Of a DNA stretch of 64,000 bases, positions 33,614 to 41,898 are shown piece after piece. The notes under the pieces were generated by a model. It made no database searches and was not told the origin of the DNA. It was given only the letters and a program-made list of their open reading frames with translations. This DNA comes from Paracoccus endophyticus (GTDB lineage: Bacteria; Pseudomonadota; Alphaproteobacteria; Rhodobacterales; Rhodobacteraceae). How positions within the stretch are numbered: the stretch's first letter is position 1; the number at the start of each line of letters is the position of its first letter. Both the position numbers and the translations under genes were made by a program. The stretch is taken from assembly GCF_003286075.1 (NCBI RefSeq), contig NZ_QLUV01000001.1, positions 434,001 to 498,000 on the forward strand, read 5' to 3'.

Positions 33614-33785
33614 TCGTTGCACCTGCTCTGCTGCGCGCACCGGCGATCTCGCGACCGTCCGGCTAACACGATATGTCCGCCAAGCCAACGACAGGGCTGC
33701 GGATTTTCTTTTTCCTTGTTGCTTTTCCGCCGATCGGACAGTCTGCGCGGGCCTGCGCCGGATGCAGGTGTTGCCGGGATGCGAC
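33614..33785. promoter_or_regulatory. Divergent intergenic region with AT-rich tract
   Basis: Separates the sugar transferase (leftward) from the universal stress gene (rightward). Contains an AT-rich run, GGATTTTCTTTTTCCTTG, near 33703-33720, in otherwise GC-rich DNA. Promoters for both directions are expected here but no convincing -35/-10 pair was identified. Confidence 0.35.
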
Positions 33786-34241
33786 ATGCGGAAATTTCTG
33801 GTCGTGCTGGACGACAGCAAAGAGTGCCTGAACGCGATCCGTTTCGCCGCCCTGCGCGCTGCGCGCACCGGCGGCGGGGTGCAGGTGCTGGCCGTCATTC
33901 CCGCCGACGAGATCCAGCACGGCTTCGGCGTGGCCGAGGTCATGCGGGCCGAGGCGCGCGACCGCATCACCGCCCATTTCGAGGTCTTCGCCAAGTGGAT
34001 GCGAGACCGCCCCGGCGTCGAGCCGGAACTGGTCGTGCGCGAGGGCGATCCCGGGACCGAGCTGATGGCCCAGATCGCCGCCGACCCCGAGATCGGCGTC
34101 GTGGTCCTGGCCGCCTCGACCGAGACGACCGGACCGGGGCCGCTGATCACCCGCCTGATGCGCGACCTGTCGTCGCTGCCGTGCCCGCTGACCATCGTGC
34201 CGGGCGACATCTCGCGCGAGCGGCTGGAGCAGATCACCTGA
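33786..34241 (+). CDS. Universal stress protein (UspA family)
   Basis: 151-residue cytosolic UspA-fold protein. N-terminal beta strand KFLVVLDDSKECLNAIRFAALRA and C-terminal VVVLAASTETTGPGPLITRLMRDLSSLPCPLTIVPGDI, which occupies the place of the ATP-binding G-x2-G-x9-G-S/T loop but lacks a clear glycine pattern, so nucleotide binding is doubtful. ATG 33786 was preferred to 33762 because the family begins at the first strand. Same strand as nfu/tsaB/rimI but with its own spacing and a promoter after it. Confidence 0.88.
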   Translation: MRKFLVVLDDSKECLNAIRFAALRAARTGGGVQVLAVIPADEIQHGFGVAEVMRAEARDRITAHFEVFAKWMRDRPGVEPELVVREGDPGTELMAQIAADPEIGVVVLAASTETTGPGPLITRLMRDLSSLPCPLTIVPGDISRERLEQIT

Positions 34242-34258
34242 CGCGCGGGCCGCGCACC

Positions 34259-34288
34259 TTGACTTTGCACCCCCCGGGCAACCATATC
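34259..34288 (+). promoter_or_regulatory. Candidate sigma-70 type promoter of the Nfu gene
   Basis: TTGACT (34259-34264) followed after about 17 bases by CCATAT/ATATCA, in an otherwise GC-rich intergenic stretch, 20-25 bases ahead of the start codon. Matches the -35 consensus well and -10 moderately. No IscR or RirA box was confirmed. Confidence 0.5.
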
Positions 34289-34310
34289 ACTCGGGTATCA
34301 GGAGCGTGCG

Positions 34311-34877
34311 ATGTTCATCCAGACCGAGACGACGCCGAACCCGGCGACGCTGAAATTCCTTCCGGGCGACACCGTGCTGGACAGCGGAACGGCCGATTTT
34401 CCCACCCCCGAGTCGGGGGCCGCAAGCCCGCTGGCATCGCGGCTGTTCGCCGTGCCCGGGGTGGCCGGGGTGTTCCTTGGGTCCGATTTCGTCACCGTGA
34501 CCAAGACCGACGCGGCGCTGTGGGACCAGATCAAGCCCTCGATCCTGGGCGCCATCATGGAACACTATCAGTCGGGCGACCCGGCCCTTGCGACGGGTGG
34601 CACGGCGCAGGCCGCGGGCGGCCATGCCGCGCACAGCGGCCCCGACGCCGAGATCGTGGACCAGATCAAGGAACTGCTGGACACCCGGGTCCGCCCCGCG
34701 GTGGCGCAGGACGGGGGCGACATCACCTTCCACGGCTTTGACCGGGGCGTCGTCTATCTGCACATGCAGGGCGCCTGCGCGGGTTGCCCCTCCTCGACCC
34801 TGACGCTGAAGATGGGGATCGAGAACCTGCTGCGCCACTATATCCCCGAGGTGCTCGAGGTGCGCCCTGTCGCCTGA
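34311..34877 (+). CDS. Nfu-type iron-sulfur cluster carrier (NifU C-terminal domain)
   Basis: Delivers Fe-S clusters to apo-enzymes. 188 residues: N-terminal Nfu_N domain MFIQTETTPNPATLKFLPG ... FAVPGVAGVFLGSDFVTVTK (1-87), low-complexity Gly/Ala linker, and C-terminal NifU domain (110-188) with VRPAVAQDGGDITF and the cluster-binding CAGC motif in GACAGCPSSTLTLKMGIE. Followed by tsaB after 22 bp, so probably co-transcribed with tsaB-rimI. Confidence 0.94.
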   Translation: MFIQTETTPNPATLKFLPGDTVLDSGTADFPTPESGAASPLASRLFAVPGVAGVFLGSDFVTVTKTDAALWDQIKPSILGAIMEHYQSGDPALATGGTAQAAGGHAAHSGPDAEIVDQIKELLDTRVRPAVAQDGGDITFHGFDRGVVYLHMQGACAGCPSSTLTLKMGIENLLRHYIPEVLEVRPVA

Positions 34878-34899
34878 GGCAGGCGCGGCCCCGCCCGGC

Positions 34900-35712
34900 G
34901 TGCGTGGATCGCTGACCCTTGGCTTCGACACGTCGGCCGCGCATTGCGCGGCCGCGCTGGTTTCCGGCGGCCGGGTTCTGGCGCAGTGCTGCGAGCCGAT
35001 GACCCGCGGACAGGCCGAGCGCCTGTTTCCCCTGCTGCAGGATCTGCTTTCGTCGCAGGGATTGGGCTGGTCCGACCTGACCGCGATCGGCGTCGGCGTC
35101 GGTCCGGGCAATTTCACCGGCATCCGCATCTCGGTCGCCGCCGCGCGCGGCCTGGCGCTGTCGCTGGGCATTCCCGCGGTGGGGATCACCACGACCGAGG
35201 CCGCCGCCCTCGACCTGCCGCGCCCGTGCCGCGTCGTGGTCCCGTTGCGCGGCGACGAGGTGCTGTGGCAGGATTTCGGGCATGCGCCCGAGGGGCCGGT
35301 CCCGGCGCCCCTCGGTGCCCCGCCCGCGCAGGGTGACGCTGCCGCGCTGGGCGAGACGCTGACCGCGACGGGCCAGGGCCGTCGGGGTGGGGCCGGGGCG
35401 CAGGCGCTGACGGGCACGCACGCCGCACCCGCCCCCGGGCCGCGGCCGGATTTCCCCGCGCAGTCCGCGCCGGCGCCTCGGGGGTCAACGCCGAATGGCG
35501 GGGCGCAGGCCGGCCCGGCGCAGGGCCTGCGCGACGCGCTGCCCCCCGGCCCGCCGGTTGCCGAACCCCTGTGGCCGCAGGCCGCGGCCATCGCCCTGCT
35601 GGCCGAGCGGCGGGCTGCTGCGGGCAGCGCGCTGCCACGGCCTGCGCCCGTTTACCTGCGCCCTGCCGACGCGGCACCGCCCCGCGACGCAGCCCCGGCG
35701 CTGCTGCCATGA
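34900..35712 (+). CDS. tsaB: tRNA threonylcarbamoyladenosine (t6A) complex subunit TsaB, with long low-complexity insertion
   Basis: TsaB dimerises with TsaD to make t6A37 on ANN-decoding tRNAs. The first 125 residues are typical: LTLGFDTSAAHCAAALVSGG, RGQAERLFPLLQDLL, GVGVGPGNFTGIRISVAAARGLAL and GITTTEAAAL. Beyond that, residues about 125-205 are Pro/Ala/Gly-rich with no visible fold, replacing the middle of the C-terminal lobe; the end ALPRPAPVYLRPADAAPP recovers the family tail. Total 270 residues against the usual 200-230. Start at GTG 34900. The ATGA overlap ties it to rimI. Confidence 0.9.
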   Translation: MRGSLTLGFDTSAAHCAAALVSGGRVLAQCCEPMTRGQAERLFPLLQDLLSSQGLGWSDLTAIGVGVGPGNFTGIRISVAAARGLALSLGIPAVGITTTEAAALDLPRPCRVVVPLRGDEVLWQDFGHAPEGPVPAPLGAPPAQGDAAALGETLTATGQGRRGGAGAQALTGTHAAPAPGPRPDFPAQSAPAPRGSTPNGGAQAGPAQGLRDALPPGPPVAEPLWPQAAAIALLAERRAAAGSALPRPAPVYLRPADAAPPRDAAPALLP

Positions 35713-36128
35713 CGCCCGAGGCGCTGGCCGCGCTGCACGCGCGCTGCTTTGTCCGTCCGCCGCCCTGGACGGCCGGGGCCTTCGCTGCGCTGCTGGCAAG
35801 CCCGGGCGTGTTCCTGCTGACCCATCCGGCGGGCGATCCCCCGGCCCCGGGCTTTCTGCTGGGCCGGGCCGTGGCGGGCGAGGCCGAGGTGCTGACGCTG
35901 GCCGTCGATCCCGCCGTCCGCCGCGCCGGGGCGGGCCGGACCCTGATCGCCGCGTTCCTGGTCGAGGCCCGCCAGCGCGACGCGCGGGAGGCGTTCCTGG
36001 AGGTCGCGTCCAACAACGACGCCGCGCTTGGCCTTTATGCGGCGACCGGCTGGCAGGCTGCGGGACGCCGCCCCGGCTATTACGGCCCCGGGATCGACGC
36101 GCTGGTCCTGCGACACGCGCTCGCCTGA
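35709..36128 (+). CDS. rimI: Ribosomal-protein-alanine N-acetyltransferase (RimI/GNAT)
   Basis: Acetylates the N-terminal alanine of ribosomal protein S18 and perhaps other proteins. 139 residues; GNAT motif A with LTLAVDPAVRRAGAGRTLIAAFL (acetyl-CoA loop R-x2-G-x-G), motif B with EVASNNDAALGLYAATGWQAAGRRPGYY. Starts in the tsaB stop (ATGA), the common tsaB-rimI arrangement. Confidence 0.92.
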   Translation: MTPEALAALHARCFVRPPPWTAGAFAALLASPGVFLLTHPAGDPPAPGFLLGRAVAGEAEVLTLAVDPAVRRAGAGRTLIAAFLVEARQRDAREAFLEVASNNDAALGLYAATGWQAAGRRPGYYGPGIDALVLRHALA

Positions 36129-36297
36129 GCGCAGGGATCGCCGCGGCGCGCACGGCGCTGGGCCGGGTGGGCAGCCGCCTGTCAACCGGCAAGTCCGGTC
36201 TCAACGACGCGCTGTGTCCACTCGGTGCAAGTGCCGTAACGAATTCGCCCGGCCCTCTGGCCACGGCCGAAATCGGCCCCCGCTCCGACCCGGCGGC
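36129..36297. other. Convergent gap between rimI and the flagellar operon
   Basis: 169 bp, no coding frame with good third-position bias. Contains short GC-rich repeats such as CCGGCAAGTCCGG but no T-tract terminator on either strand. Confidence 0.4.
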
Positions 36298-36681
36298 TCA
36301 CCCGTCCTTCCGCTCGGCGTCGCGGCGGGCCTGCGCCTTCAGCGTCTGCCCCAGGGCGCCCAGCGCCTCGGCGCGGCCGAACGCGCGCGCGGCGGTTTGC
36401 CGGGCCGCCTCGTATCCGGGGCGCATCGCGTCCAGGTCGACCTGCGCGCGCGTCAGGGCCTCGGCACGATAGCCCACCAGCGCGTGCGCCACCCGCCACT
36501 CGTCCAGGCTTGCCCCCGGACTGCTGCTGGCGGCGGCGGCCAGGTCCTGGCGTCCGGCCTCGAGGCGCTGTTCGGCCGCGACCACCTGGCTGCGATACAC
36601 CGAAAAGCGCCGCAGTTCGATGTCGGCCTTCAACCGCGCCATGGCCTCGAGCTTGCCGAGCGTCGCGATGGTCCGGCTCAT
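36298..36681 (-). CDS. FliJ-like flagellar coiled-coil protein
   Basis: 127 residues, almost wholly helical with heptad-like pattern: ATLGKLEAMARLKADIELRRFSVYRSQVVAAEQRLEAGRQDL ... AHALVGYRAEALTRAQVDLDAMRPGYEAARQTAARAFGRAEALGALGQTLKAQ. Position after flhB and size suggest a FliJ-type export chaperone, which in this group is too diverged to recognise by motif. The ATG at 36681 lies 127 bp past the flhB stop. Last gene of the leftward flagellar operon in the window. Confidence 0.7.
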   Translation of the reverse strand: MSRTIATLGKLEAMARLKADIELRRFSVYRSQVVAAEQRLEAGRQDLAAAASSSPGASLDEWRVAHALVGYRAEALTRAQVDLDAMRPGYEAARQTAARAFGRAEALGALGQTLKAQARRDAERKDG

Positions 36682-36808
36682 CCGCGGCCTGCCCCTCTCC
36701 GGCCGCCCGGACGGGACGTTCCCGCGCCGCGGGCTTGGCCCCGTGCTGCGCCCGAGTCCGCCTGGGGGGCCCGGCATCCTTGCGGCCGGGCGCGCCCGTG
36801 CTGTCCCC

Positions 36809-37900
36809 TCACGACTCGGTCCCTCCCTCGGGCGAGCCGCCCCAGCCCTGCCGCGCCTTGACCCGCATGGCCTCGGCAAAGCGGATCGCGGCGGCGACCG
36901 GGCCGAACTGATCGCGCGGGATCTCGTCGCCGATGCGCACCCCCGCGTGCAGCGCGCGGGCGCAGGGCGGGTCGGACCAGACCGGCACCTTGTGGCTGCG
37001 CGCGCGCTCGCGGATGCGGGCGGCGACCTCGTCCACGCCCTTGGCCAGGCACACCGGGGCCCGGCCGCTGCCGCGCTTCCATTCCAGCGCCACCGCATAA
37101 TGGGTCGGGTTGACGATGACGACATCGGCCCGCTCGACATCCGCCAGCATGGTGCCCAGGGCCAGGTCCACCGCGCGCTGGCGCCGCGCGGCGCGCAGGT
37201 GGGGGTCGCCTTCGCTCTCCTTGTACTCGTCCTCGACCTCCTTGCGGGTCATGCGGTTGCGGCGCCGGAACTCGAGCCATTTCCAGACCAGGTCGATGCC
37301 CGCGAAGGCGGCCGCCACGCCAAGCGCCAGCACCAGCGCCTGTCGCACCACCACCGGCAGGGCCGCGATCCAGGCGCGCGGGTCGCCCTGCGCGGACTGC
37401 ATGATCCGGTCCGTCAGGTCCGAAAAGATCATCCAGCCACCCAGCGACACCGCCGCCACGCGGGCCACCGACATCAGAAAGGCCAGCAGGGCCTTGCCCC
37501 CGAACTTCTGGCCGAAGTTCGCGACCGGGTTGATCCGCTTGATGTCGGGCACAAGCCGCGACGGGGTGAAGACCAGGCCGCGCTGCAGCACCAGCCCGAC
37601 CAGCACCAGCCCGGCAGGCACCGCCGCAACCGCAAGGACGCCAAGGGCCGCGTGGCCGGCCAGCGCCAGCGCGGGCGCGCCCGCGTCTGCGGGCCACGGC
37701 TCGGCCCCCAGCAGCCGGGCGCCCATCGCCATCCCGCCCGGCAGCAGCATCCCGCCGCCCAGCGTCAGCGCCAGGACAAGCCCCAGCCAGGACAGCGCCG
37801 TATTCACCTCGGCAGACCGCGGGATGTCGCCCTTTTCGCGCGCCCGCCGCAGCTTCTGCTCCGATGGCTCGTGCTGGCGGTCGGCGTCGTCCTCGCTCAT
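36809..37900 (-). CDS. flhB: Flagellar export switch protein FlhB
   Basis: Inner-membrane component of the flagellar type III export gate that switches from rod/hook to filament substrates. 363 residues; about four membrane helices in the first 215 residues, then a cytoplasmic domain with the self-cleaving NPTH motif (Asn264-Pro265), VVIVNPTHYAVALEWKR. The N-terminus EPSEQKLRRAREKGDIPRSAEVNTA is typical. Its ATG overlaps the fliR stop. Confidence 0.97.
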   Translation of the reverse strand: MSEDDADRQHEPSEQKLRRAREKGDIPRSAEVNTALSWLGLVLALTLGGGMLLPGGMAMGARLLGAEPWPADAGAPALALAGHAALGVLAVAAVPAGLVLVGLVLQRGLVFTPSRLVPDIKRINPVANFGQKFGGKALLAFLMSVARVAAVSLGGWMIFSDLTDRIMQSAQGDPRAWIAALPVVVRQALVLALGVAAAFAGIDLVWKWLEFRRRNRMTRKEVEDEYKESEGDPHLRAARRQRAVDLALGTMLADVERADVVIVNPTHYAVALEWKRGSGRAPVCLAKGVDEVAARIRERARSHKVPVWSDPPCARALHAGVRIGDEIPRDQFGPVAAAIRFAEAMRVKARQGWGGSPEGGTES

Positions 37901-38655
37901 GCGCCCTCCCCCAGCGAAAAGCCCAGGACGTGATCGGCCCACAGGCCCAGGACCGAGGGGGTCACGATCGCCAGCGCGATCAGCGCCACAAGGATGGCCG
38001 CCGGGGCCAGCAGGAACACGATCGGCAGCGCCGGCATGACCCGCGCCACGACCCCCGACAACAGCTGGAACAGCAGCCCGCCCAGGATGAAGGGCGAGGC
38101 CAGCACCATGGCCAGCGCAAAGCTGTCGGCCAGCAGCGGCACGATCATTCCCACCACGTCGCCGGCCTGCGGCCAGGCGCCCGGGGGGCGCAGCTGGAAG
38201 CTGTCGGCCAGCAGCCGGCAGACCATGACCGGCAGACCCAGCGCGAACAGGGTCGCCAGCCCGGCCAGGTGCAGCAGGTTGCCGATCGGATGGGGCGGCA
38301 TGTCCTCGGAGATGCCCAGGATCTGCGACAGCGAGGCGTTTTGCGCCAGCGCCGTGGCCGCGATGTCCAGCGCAAAGGCCAGCAGGCGCACGAACAGCCC
38401 CAGCATCGCGCCCGTCGCCATCTCGGCGGCGACGGCCACGATCGGCAGCCCGTCCGGCACGGCCGCCGGCTGCGCGAACAGCGGCGTCAGCGCCATGGCC
38501 ACGGCCACCTTGACCCGCGCGGTCAGCAGCCGTTCCCCGAAGCCCGGCAGGGTCAGCAGGCAGGCCTGGATGCGCGCATAGGCAAGCGCAAGCCCCAGCA
38601 GGACGCCGGGCGCGGGCAGCGCGGCGGCCGCGTCGGCCAGCCCCGCCGGGCTCAC
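37897..38655 (-). CDS. fliR: Flagellar export protein FliR
   Basis: Membrane component of the export gate. 252 residues, about six hydrophobic helices. GTG start at 38655, overlapping the flhA stop (GTGA). FliR features: RIQACLLTLPGFGERLLTARVKVAVAMALTPL and ENASLSQILGISEDMPPHPIGNLLHLAGLATLFALGLP (given here as ALAQNASLSQILG). The 341-codon frame that extends upstream into flhA was rejected in favour of the coupled start. Confidence 0.95.
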   Translation of the reverse strand: MSPAGLADAAAALPAPGVLLGLALAYARIQACLLTLPGFGERLLTARVKVAVAMALTPLFAQPAAVPDGLPIVAVAAEMATGAMLGLFVRLLAFALDIAATALAQNASLSQILGISEDMPPHPIGNLLHLAGLATLFALGLPVMVCRLLADSFQLRPPGAWPQAGDVVGMIVPLLADSFALAMVLASPFILGGLLFQLLSGVVARVMPALPIVFLLAPAAILVALIALAIVTPSVLGLWADHVLGFSLGEGA

Positions 38656-40733
38656 GGCTCGACCGTGGCGACCAGGCGGACCTGCGCCGCCGGATCGACC
38701 TCGTCCATGCCCAGCACCGGCCAGCCAATCCCGGCCGAGGCCACCACCGCGCGCACCATGCGCCGGCGATGATCGGGGACCACCAGCGCCGGCTGGGTTT
38801 CCGCCGAGAGCGACGCCGCCGCGTGGCGCAGCTGGTCGGCCAGGCGGCGCACCAGCGGCGGCGTCAGGGCCGAGGACCCGCGCGGCGCCTCGGCCTCGGC
38901 GCGCTGGAACTCGGCCTCCCACTGGGCCTGCATCTGCACCACGTCCAGGCGCGCGTCCGGGCCGCCCAACTGCTCGGTGATCTGCCCGCGCAGGCGCCGG
39001 CGGACCACGTCGCAGGCCAGGTCGGGGTCGGTCGAGCGGCTTTCGTAGATCGCCTCGATGATCAGGGGCAGGTTGCGCAGCGAGACGCGGTCCTCGAGCA
39101 GCTGGCGCAGCACCGCCAGCAGCAGGTCGGGCGAGACCTTGTCGGGGATCATGCTGTCGAACACCCGCTGATAGCCCTGCGCGCGGGTCTCGTCCGACAG
39201 GCCGCGCAATTCCTGCATCAGGCGCTGCATGGCGGCCAGGGTGAACAGCGCCGGCAGCTGCGCCTTGACGGTTTCCATCAGGTGGGTGGACAGCACCTCC
39301 ATCGGGGTGACGACCGTGGCGCCGGCCATGGCCGCCTGGTCCTGGCGGCCCGGGTCGATCCAGCGGGCGGCGCTGTCGTAGACGGGCTCGCGCGTGGGCT
39401 CGCCGCCCAGCGGCTCGAGCACGGGGTCCGCGCCGAGCGCCAGCACCTGCCGGGGATGGAGGGACCCGCGCGCCCGCACGACCCCGTGCACGCGGATGAC
39501 ATAGTCGCCGCCGCCGAACCCCGCGCCGTCCGTGATGCGGACGTCGGGCAGGATCACCCCATAGCTGCGCGCGATGTGGATGCGCAGGTTGTTGATGCGG
39601 CTGCCCAGTCCCTTGCCGGGGTCCAGCGCGCTGGCAATCAGGTCGGGGCCGATCTCGACGCAGATCTCGTCGGTGTCCAGCACGTCGCCGATCCGGGGCC
39701 GGCGGTCGGGGCTGTCGGCCGCGGCGGCGGGCGCGGGCGCTGCGGGCGGCGGGCGGGTCGCGTTGCGCCAGGCAAACCCCGCAGAGACGCCCGCGATCGC
39801 CAGAAAGATCAGGGTCGGCATGCCGGGCACCATCGCCATCACCGCCATCCCCCCCGCCACCAGTGCGGGCGCGTGCCAGCCGTCGGTGAACTGGCGCGAG
39901 ATCAGGTCGGCGGTCGGCTCGCTCGCCCCCCCCCGCGACAGCAGCAGCGCCGCCGCCATCGAGGTGATCAGCGACGGAACCTGGCTGACCAGGCCGTCGC
40001 CGATGGTCAGCTGCGAATAGGTGGCCAGCGCCTCGCCTGCGGGCAGGCCGTGCGACACGATCCCGATGCCCAGGCCCACGAAGAAGTTGATGGCGGTGAT
40101 CGCCAGCCCCGCCACGGCGTCGCCCTTGACGAACTTCGACGCGCCGTCCAGCGAGCCGTAGAAGCTGATCTCGCGCTGGTCGTTCAGGCGGCGGCGCTTG
40201 GCCTCGTCGTGGTCGATTGCGCCCGAGTTCAGGTCGCCGTCGATGGCCAGCTGCTTGCCCGGCAGCGAATCCAGCGCGAAGCGGGCCGAGACCTCGGCCA
40301 TCCGTCCCGAGCCCTTGGTGATGACCATGAAGTTCACGATCGAGATGACCGCAAAGATCGTCAGCCCGACCATCAGCGAGCCCCCGGCCACAAAGGTGGC
40401 AAAGCCGTTGATGACCTCGCCCGCGGCATCGGAGCCGGTGTGGCCCTCGGTCAGGATCAGCCGCGTGGACGAGACGTTCAGCGACAGGCGCATCAGCAGC
40501 GACACCAGCAGCATCACCGGAAAGGCCTGGAAATCGGTGGGCTTGTCCACGATGCAGGCCATGACCAGGATCAGCATGGCCGTTGCGATCGACAGCGAGA
40601 TGCCCATGTCCAGCAGGCCCGCGGGGATCGGCACGACCATCGACATCACCACCCCGACCAGCGCCGCGGTGATCGCCAGTGGCCGCACCTGTCCCGCGCC
40701 CGCAGCACCCTTGGCGGGCCGGACGGCGGTCAT
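38652..40733 (-). CDS. flhA: Flagellar export gate protein FlhA
   Basis: Largest membrane protein of the export gate. 693 residues: N-terminal membrane domain (about 1-330, eight helices) with the conserved loop GDLNSGAIDHDEAKRRRLNDQREISFYGSLDGASKFVKGDA, and a C-terminal cytoplasmic domain (330-693) that docks chaperone-substrate complexes. Overlaps the upstream small gene by ATGA and the downstream fliR by GTGA, so the whole operon is tightly coupled. Confidence 0.98.
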   Translation of the reverse strand: MTAVRPAKGAAGAGQVRPLAITAALVGVVMSMVVPIPAGLLDMGISLSIATAMLILVMACIVDKPTDFQAFPVMLLVSLLMRLSLNVSSTRLILTEGHTGSDAAGEVINGFATFVAGGSLMVGLTIFAVISIVNFMVITKGSGRMAEVSARFALDSLPGKQLAIDGDLNSGAIDHDEAKRRRLNDQREISFYGSLDGASKFVKGDAVAGLAITAINFFVGLGIGIVSHGLPAGEALATYSQLTIGDGLVSQVPSLITSMAAALLLSRGGASEPTADLISRQFTDGWHAPALVAGGMAVMAMVPGMPTLIFLAIAGVSAGFAWRNATRPPPAAPAPAAAADSPDRRPRIGDVLDTDEICVEIGPDLIASALDPGKGLGSRINNLRIHIARSYGVILPDVRITDGAGFGGGDYVIRVHGVVRARGSLHPRQVLALGADPVLEPLGGEPTREPVYDSAARWIDPGRQDQAAMAGATVVTPMEVLSTHLMETVKAQLPALFTLAAMQRLMQELRGLSDETRAQGYQRVFDSMIPDKVSPDLLLAVLRQLLEDRVSLRNLPLIIEAIYESRSTDPDLACDVVRRRLRGQITEQLGGPDARLDVVQMQAQWEAEFQRAEAEAPRGSSALTPPLVRRLADQLRHAAASLSAETQPALVVPDHRRRMVRAVVASAGIGWPVLGMDEVDPAAQVRLVATVEP

Positions 40734-41032
40734 GGCGCCCCCTGCGGTGCGGTGGGCGTGGCAGGCACGGCGGGATCGGGCGGGGCGCGGCCGGGCACGG
40801 CGGGCGCCGTCACCCAGTCCACCGGGCGCGCAGGGTCCTGCAGCAGACCGCTGCGGCGCAGGTGCACCAGGACCAGAAGCCGCTGGTCGGGCGGCAGGGC
40901 TTCCAGCTGCAGCAGATAGCCCGGCGGCAGGCCTTCGCCCGCCAGCAGGCGGCCGGTGGCATCGTCGATGATCGCGGCGGCCCCGGGGGCGATCGCCTGC
41001 GACAGCGCAAGGACGAGCGCGGCGATCATCAT
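40730..41032 (-). CDS. Small exported protein of the flagellar operon, unknown function
   Basis: 100 residues; short signal-like start MMIAALVLALSQAIAPGAAA, then IIDDATGRLLAGEGLPPGYLLQLEALPPDQRLLVLVHLRRSGLL and a Pro-rich tail. Between motA and flhA with overlaps at both ends (start in the motA stop; stop in the flhA start). The locus order is reminiscent of other Rhodobacteraceae flagellar clusters. Probably periplasmic and specific to this group; role not known. Confidence 0.78.
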   Translation of the reverse strand: MMIAALVLALSQAIAPGAAAIIDDATGRLLAGEGLPPGYLLQLEALPPDQRLLVLVHLRRSGLLQDPARPVDWVTAPAVPGRAPPDPAVPATPTAPQGAP

Positions 41033-41895
41033 GCGGCCTTCTTCATGTCGCGCAGGGCGTTCTCGACCTCGGCAAAGCTGGGCCGCAGGTGGTCGGGCGC
41101 GGCCTGCCTGCCGACCTCGACGCACAGGTTCGTCGCATGCTGGTGAAGCCCCGCGATCAGCACCGCCTTGATGACGTCATAGAAGGCCAGGTCCTGATGC
41201 TCGGCGGCGGTCAGGCGCTGCGCCAGCGGGGCCACCAGCCCATAGGCCAGGAACACCCCCAGGAACGTCCCGACCAGCGCGCCGCCGATCATGCCGCCCA
41301 GCACCGCGGGCGGCTGGTCGATGGCGCCCATGGTCTTGATGACCCCCAGCACCGCGGCCACGATCCCCAGCGCGGGCAGCGCGTCGGCCATGTTCTGAAG
41401 GGCGTGGGGAACGTGCATCGCCTCGTCCTTCATCGACGCCATGCGCCGGGTCAGCATGTCCTCGACCTGATAGGGGTCGTCATAGTTCAGGCTGGCGGAC
41501 CGCAGCGTGTCGGTGATCAGCGTCACGGCGCTGTCGTCGGCCAGGATGCGGGGATAGGCCGCGAAGATCGTCGAGCCGTGGGGGTTCTCGATATGCTCCT
41601 CCAGCTCGACAGGGTTGGTGCGCGCCAGCTTGAGCAGCTGGAACAGCAGGCAAAGCAGGCGGGTGTTGTCGTCCTCGTGCCAGCGCGCGCCCTTGAAGGC
41701 GCGGATCAGCCCCGGCAGCGTGTGCTTCAGCGTCGCCCCGTCGTTCGACAGCAGGTACGACCCGACCGCCGCGCCGCCGATCATCATCATCTCGAAGGGC
41801 AGCGAATGGGTGATGACGGCCATCTTGCCGCCCGCCAGGATATAGCCGCCGAAGACCATGGCGAAGGTCAGCACGATTCCCACGATCCCGAACAT
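41029..41895 (-). CDS. motA: Flagellar motor stator protein MotA
   Basis: Proton-channel stator with four membrane helices. 288 residues, normal length. MFGIVGIVLTFAMVFGGYILAGGKMAVI is the first helix; the cytoplasmic loop has LKHTLPGLIRAFKG; helices 3 and 4 include PALGIVAAVLGVIKTMGAIDQPPAVLGGMIGGALVGTFLGVFLAYGLVAPLA. The usual partner motB is not adjacent, so it must lie elsewhere. Confidence 0.96.
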   Translation of the reverse strand: MFGIVGIVLTFAMVFGGYILAGGKMAVITHSLPFEMMMIGGAAVGSYLLSNDGATLKHTLPGLIRAFKGARWHEDDNTRLLCLLFQLLKLARTNPVELEEHIENPHGSTIFAAYPRILADDSAVTLITDTLRSASLNYDDPYQVEDMLTRRMASMKDEAMHVPHALQNMADALPALGIVAAVLGVIKTMGAIDQPPAVLGGMIGGALVGTFLGVFLAYGLVAPLAQRLTAAEHQDLAFYDVIKAVLIAGLHQHATNLCVEVGRQAAPDHLRPSFAEVENALRDMKKAA

Positions 41896-41898
41896 CGG

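Noticed and set aside
32867..34285. 472-codon form of the sugar transferase
   Set aside because: Its N-terminal 220 residues are antisense to the universal stress protein and lack family similarity; the real start is at 33613 or 33508.
36809..38728. 639-codon extension of flhB across fliR
   Set aside because: The upstream part is a different frame of fliR; the ATGA overlap with the fliR stop sets the flhB start at 37900.
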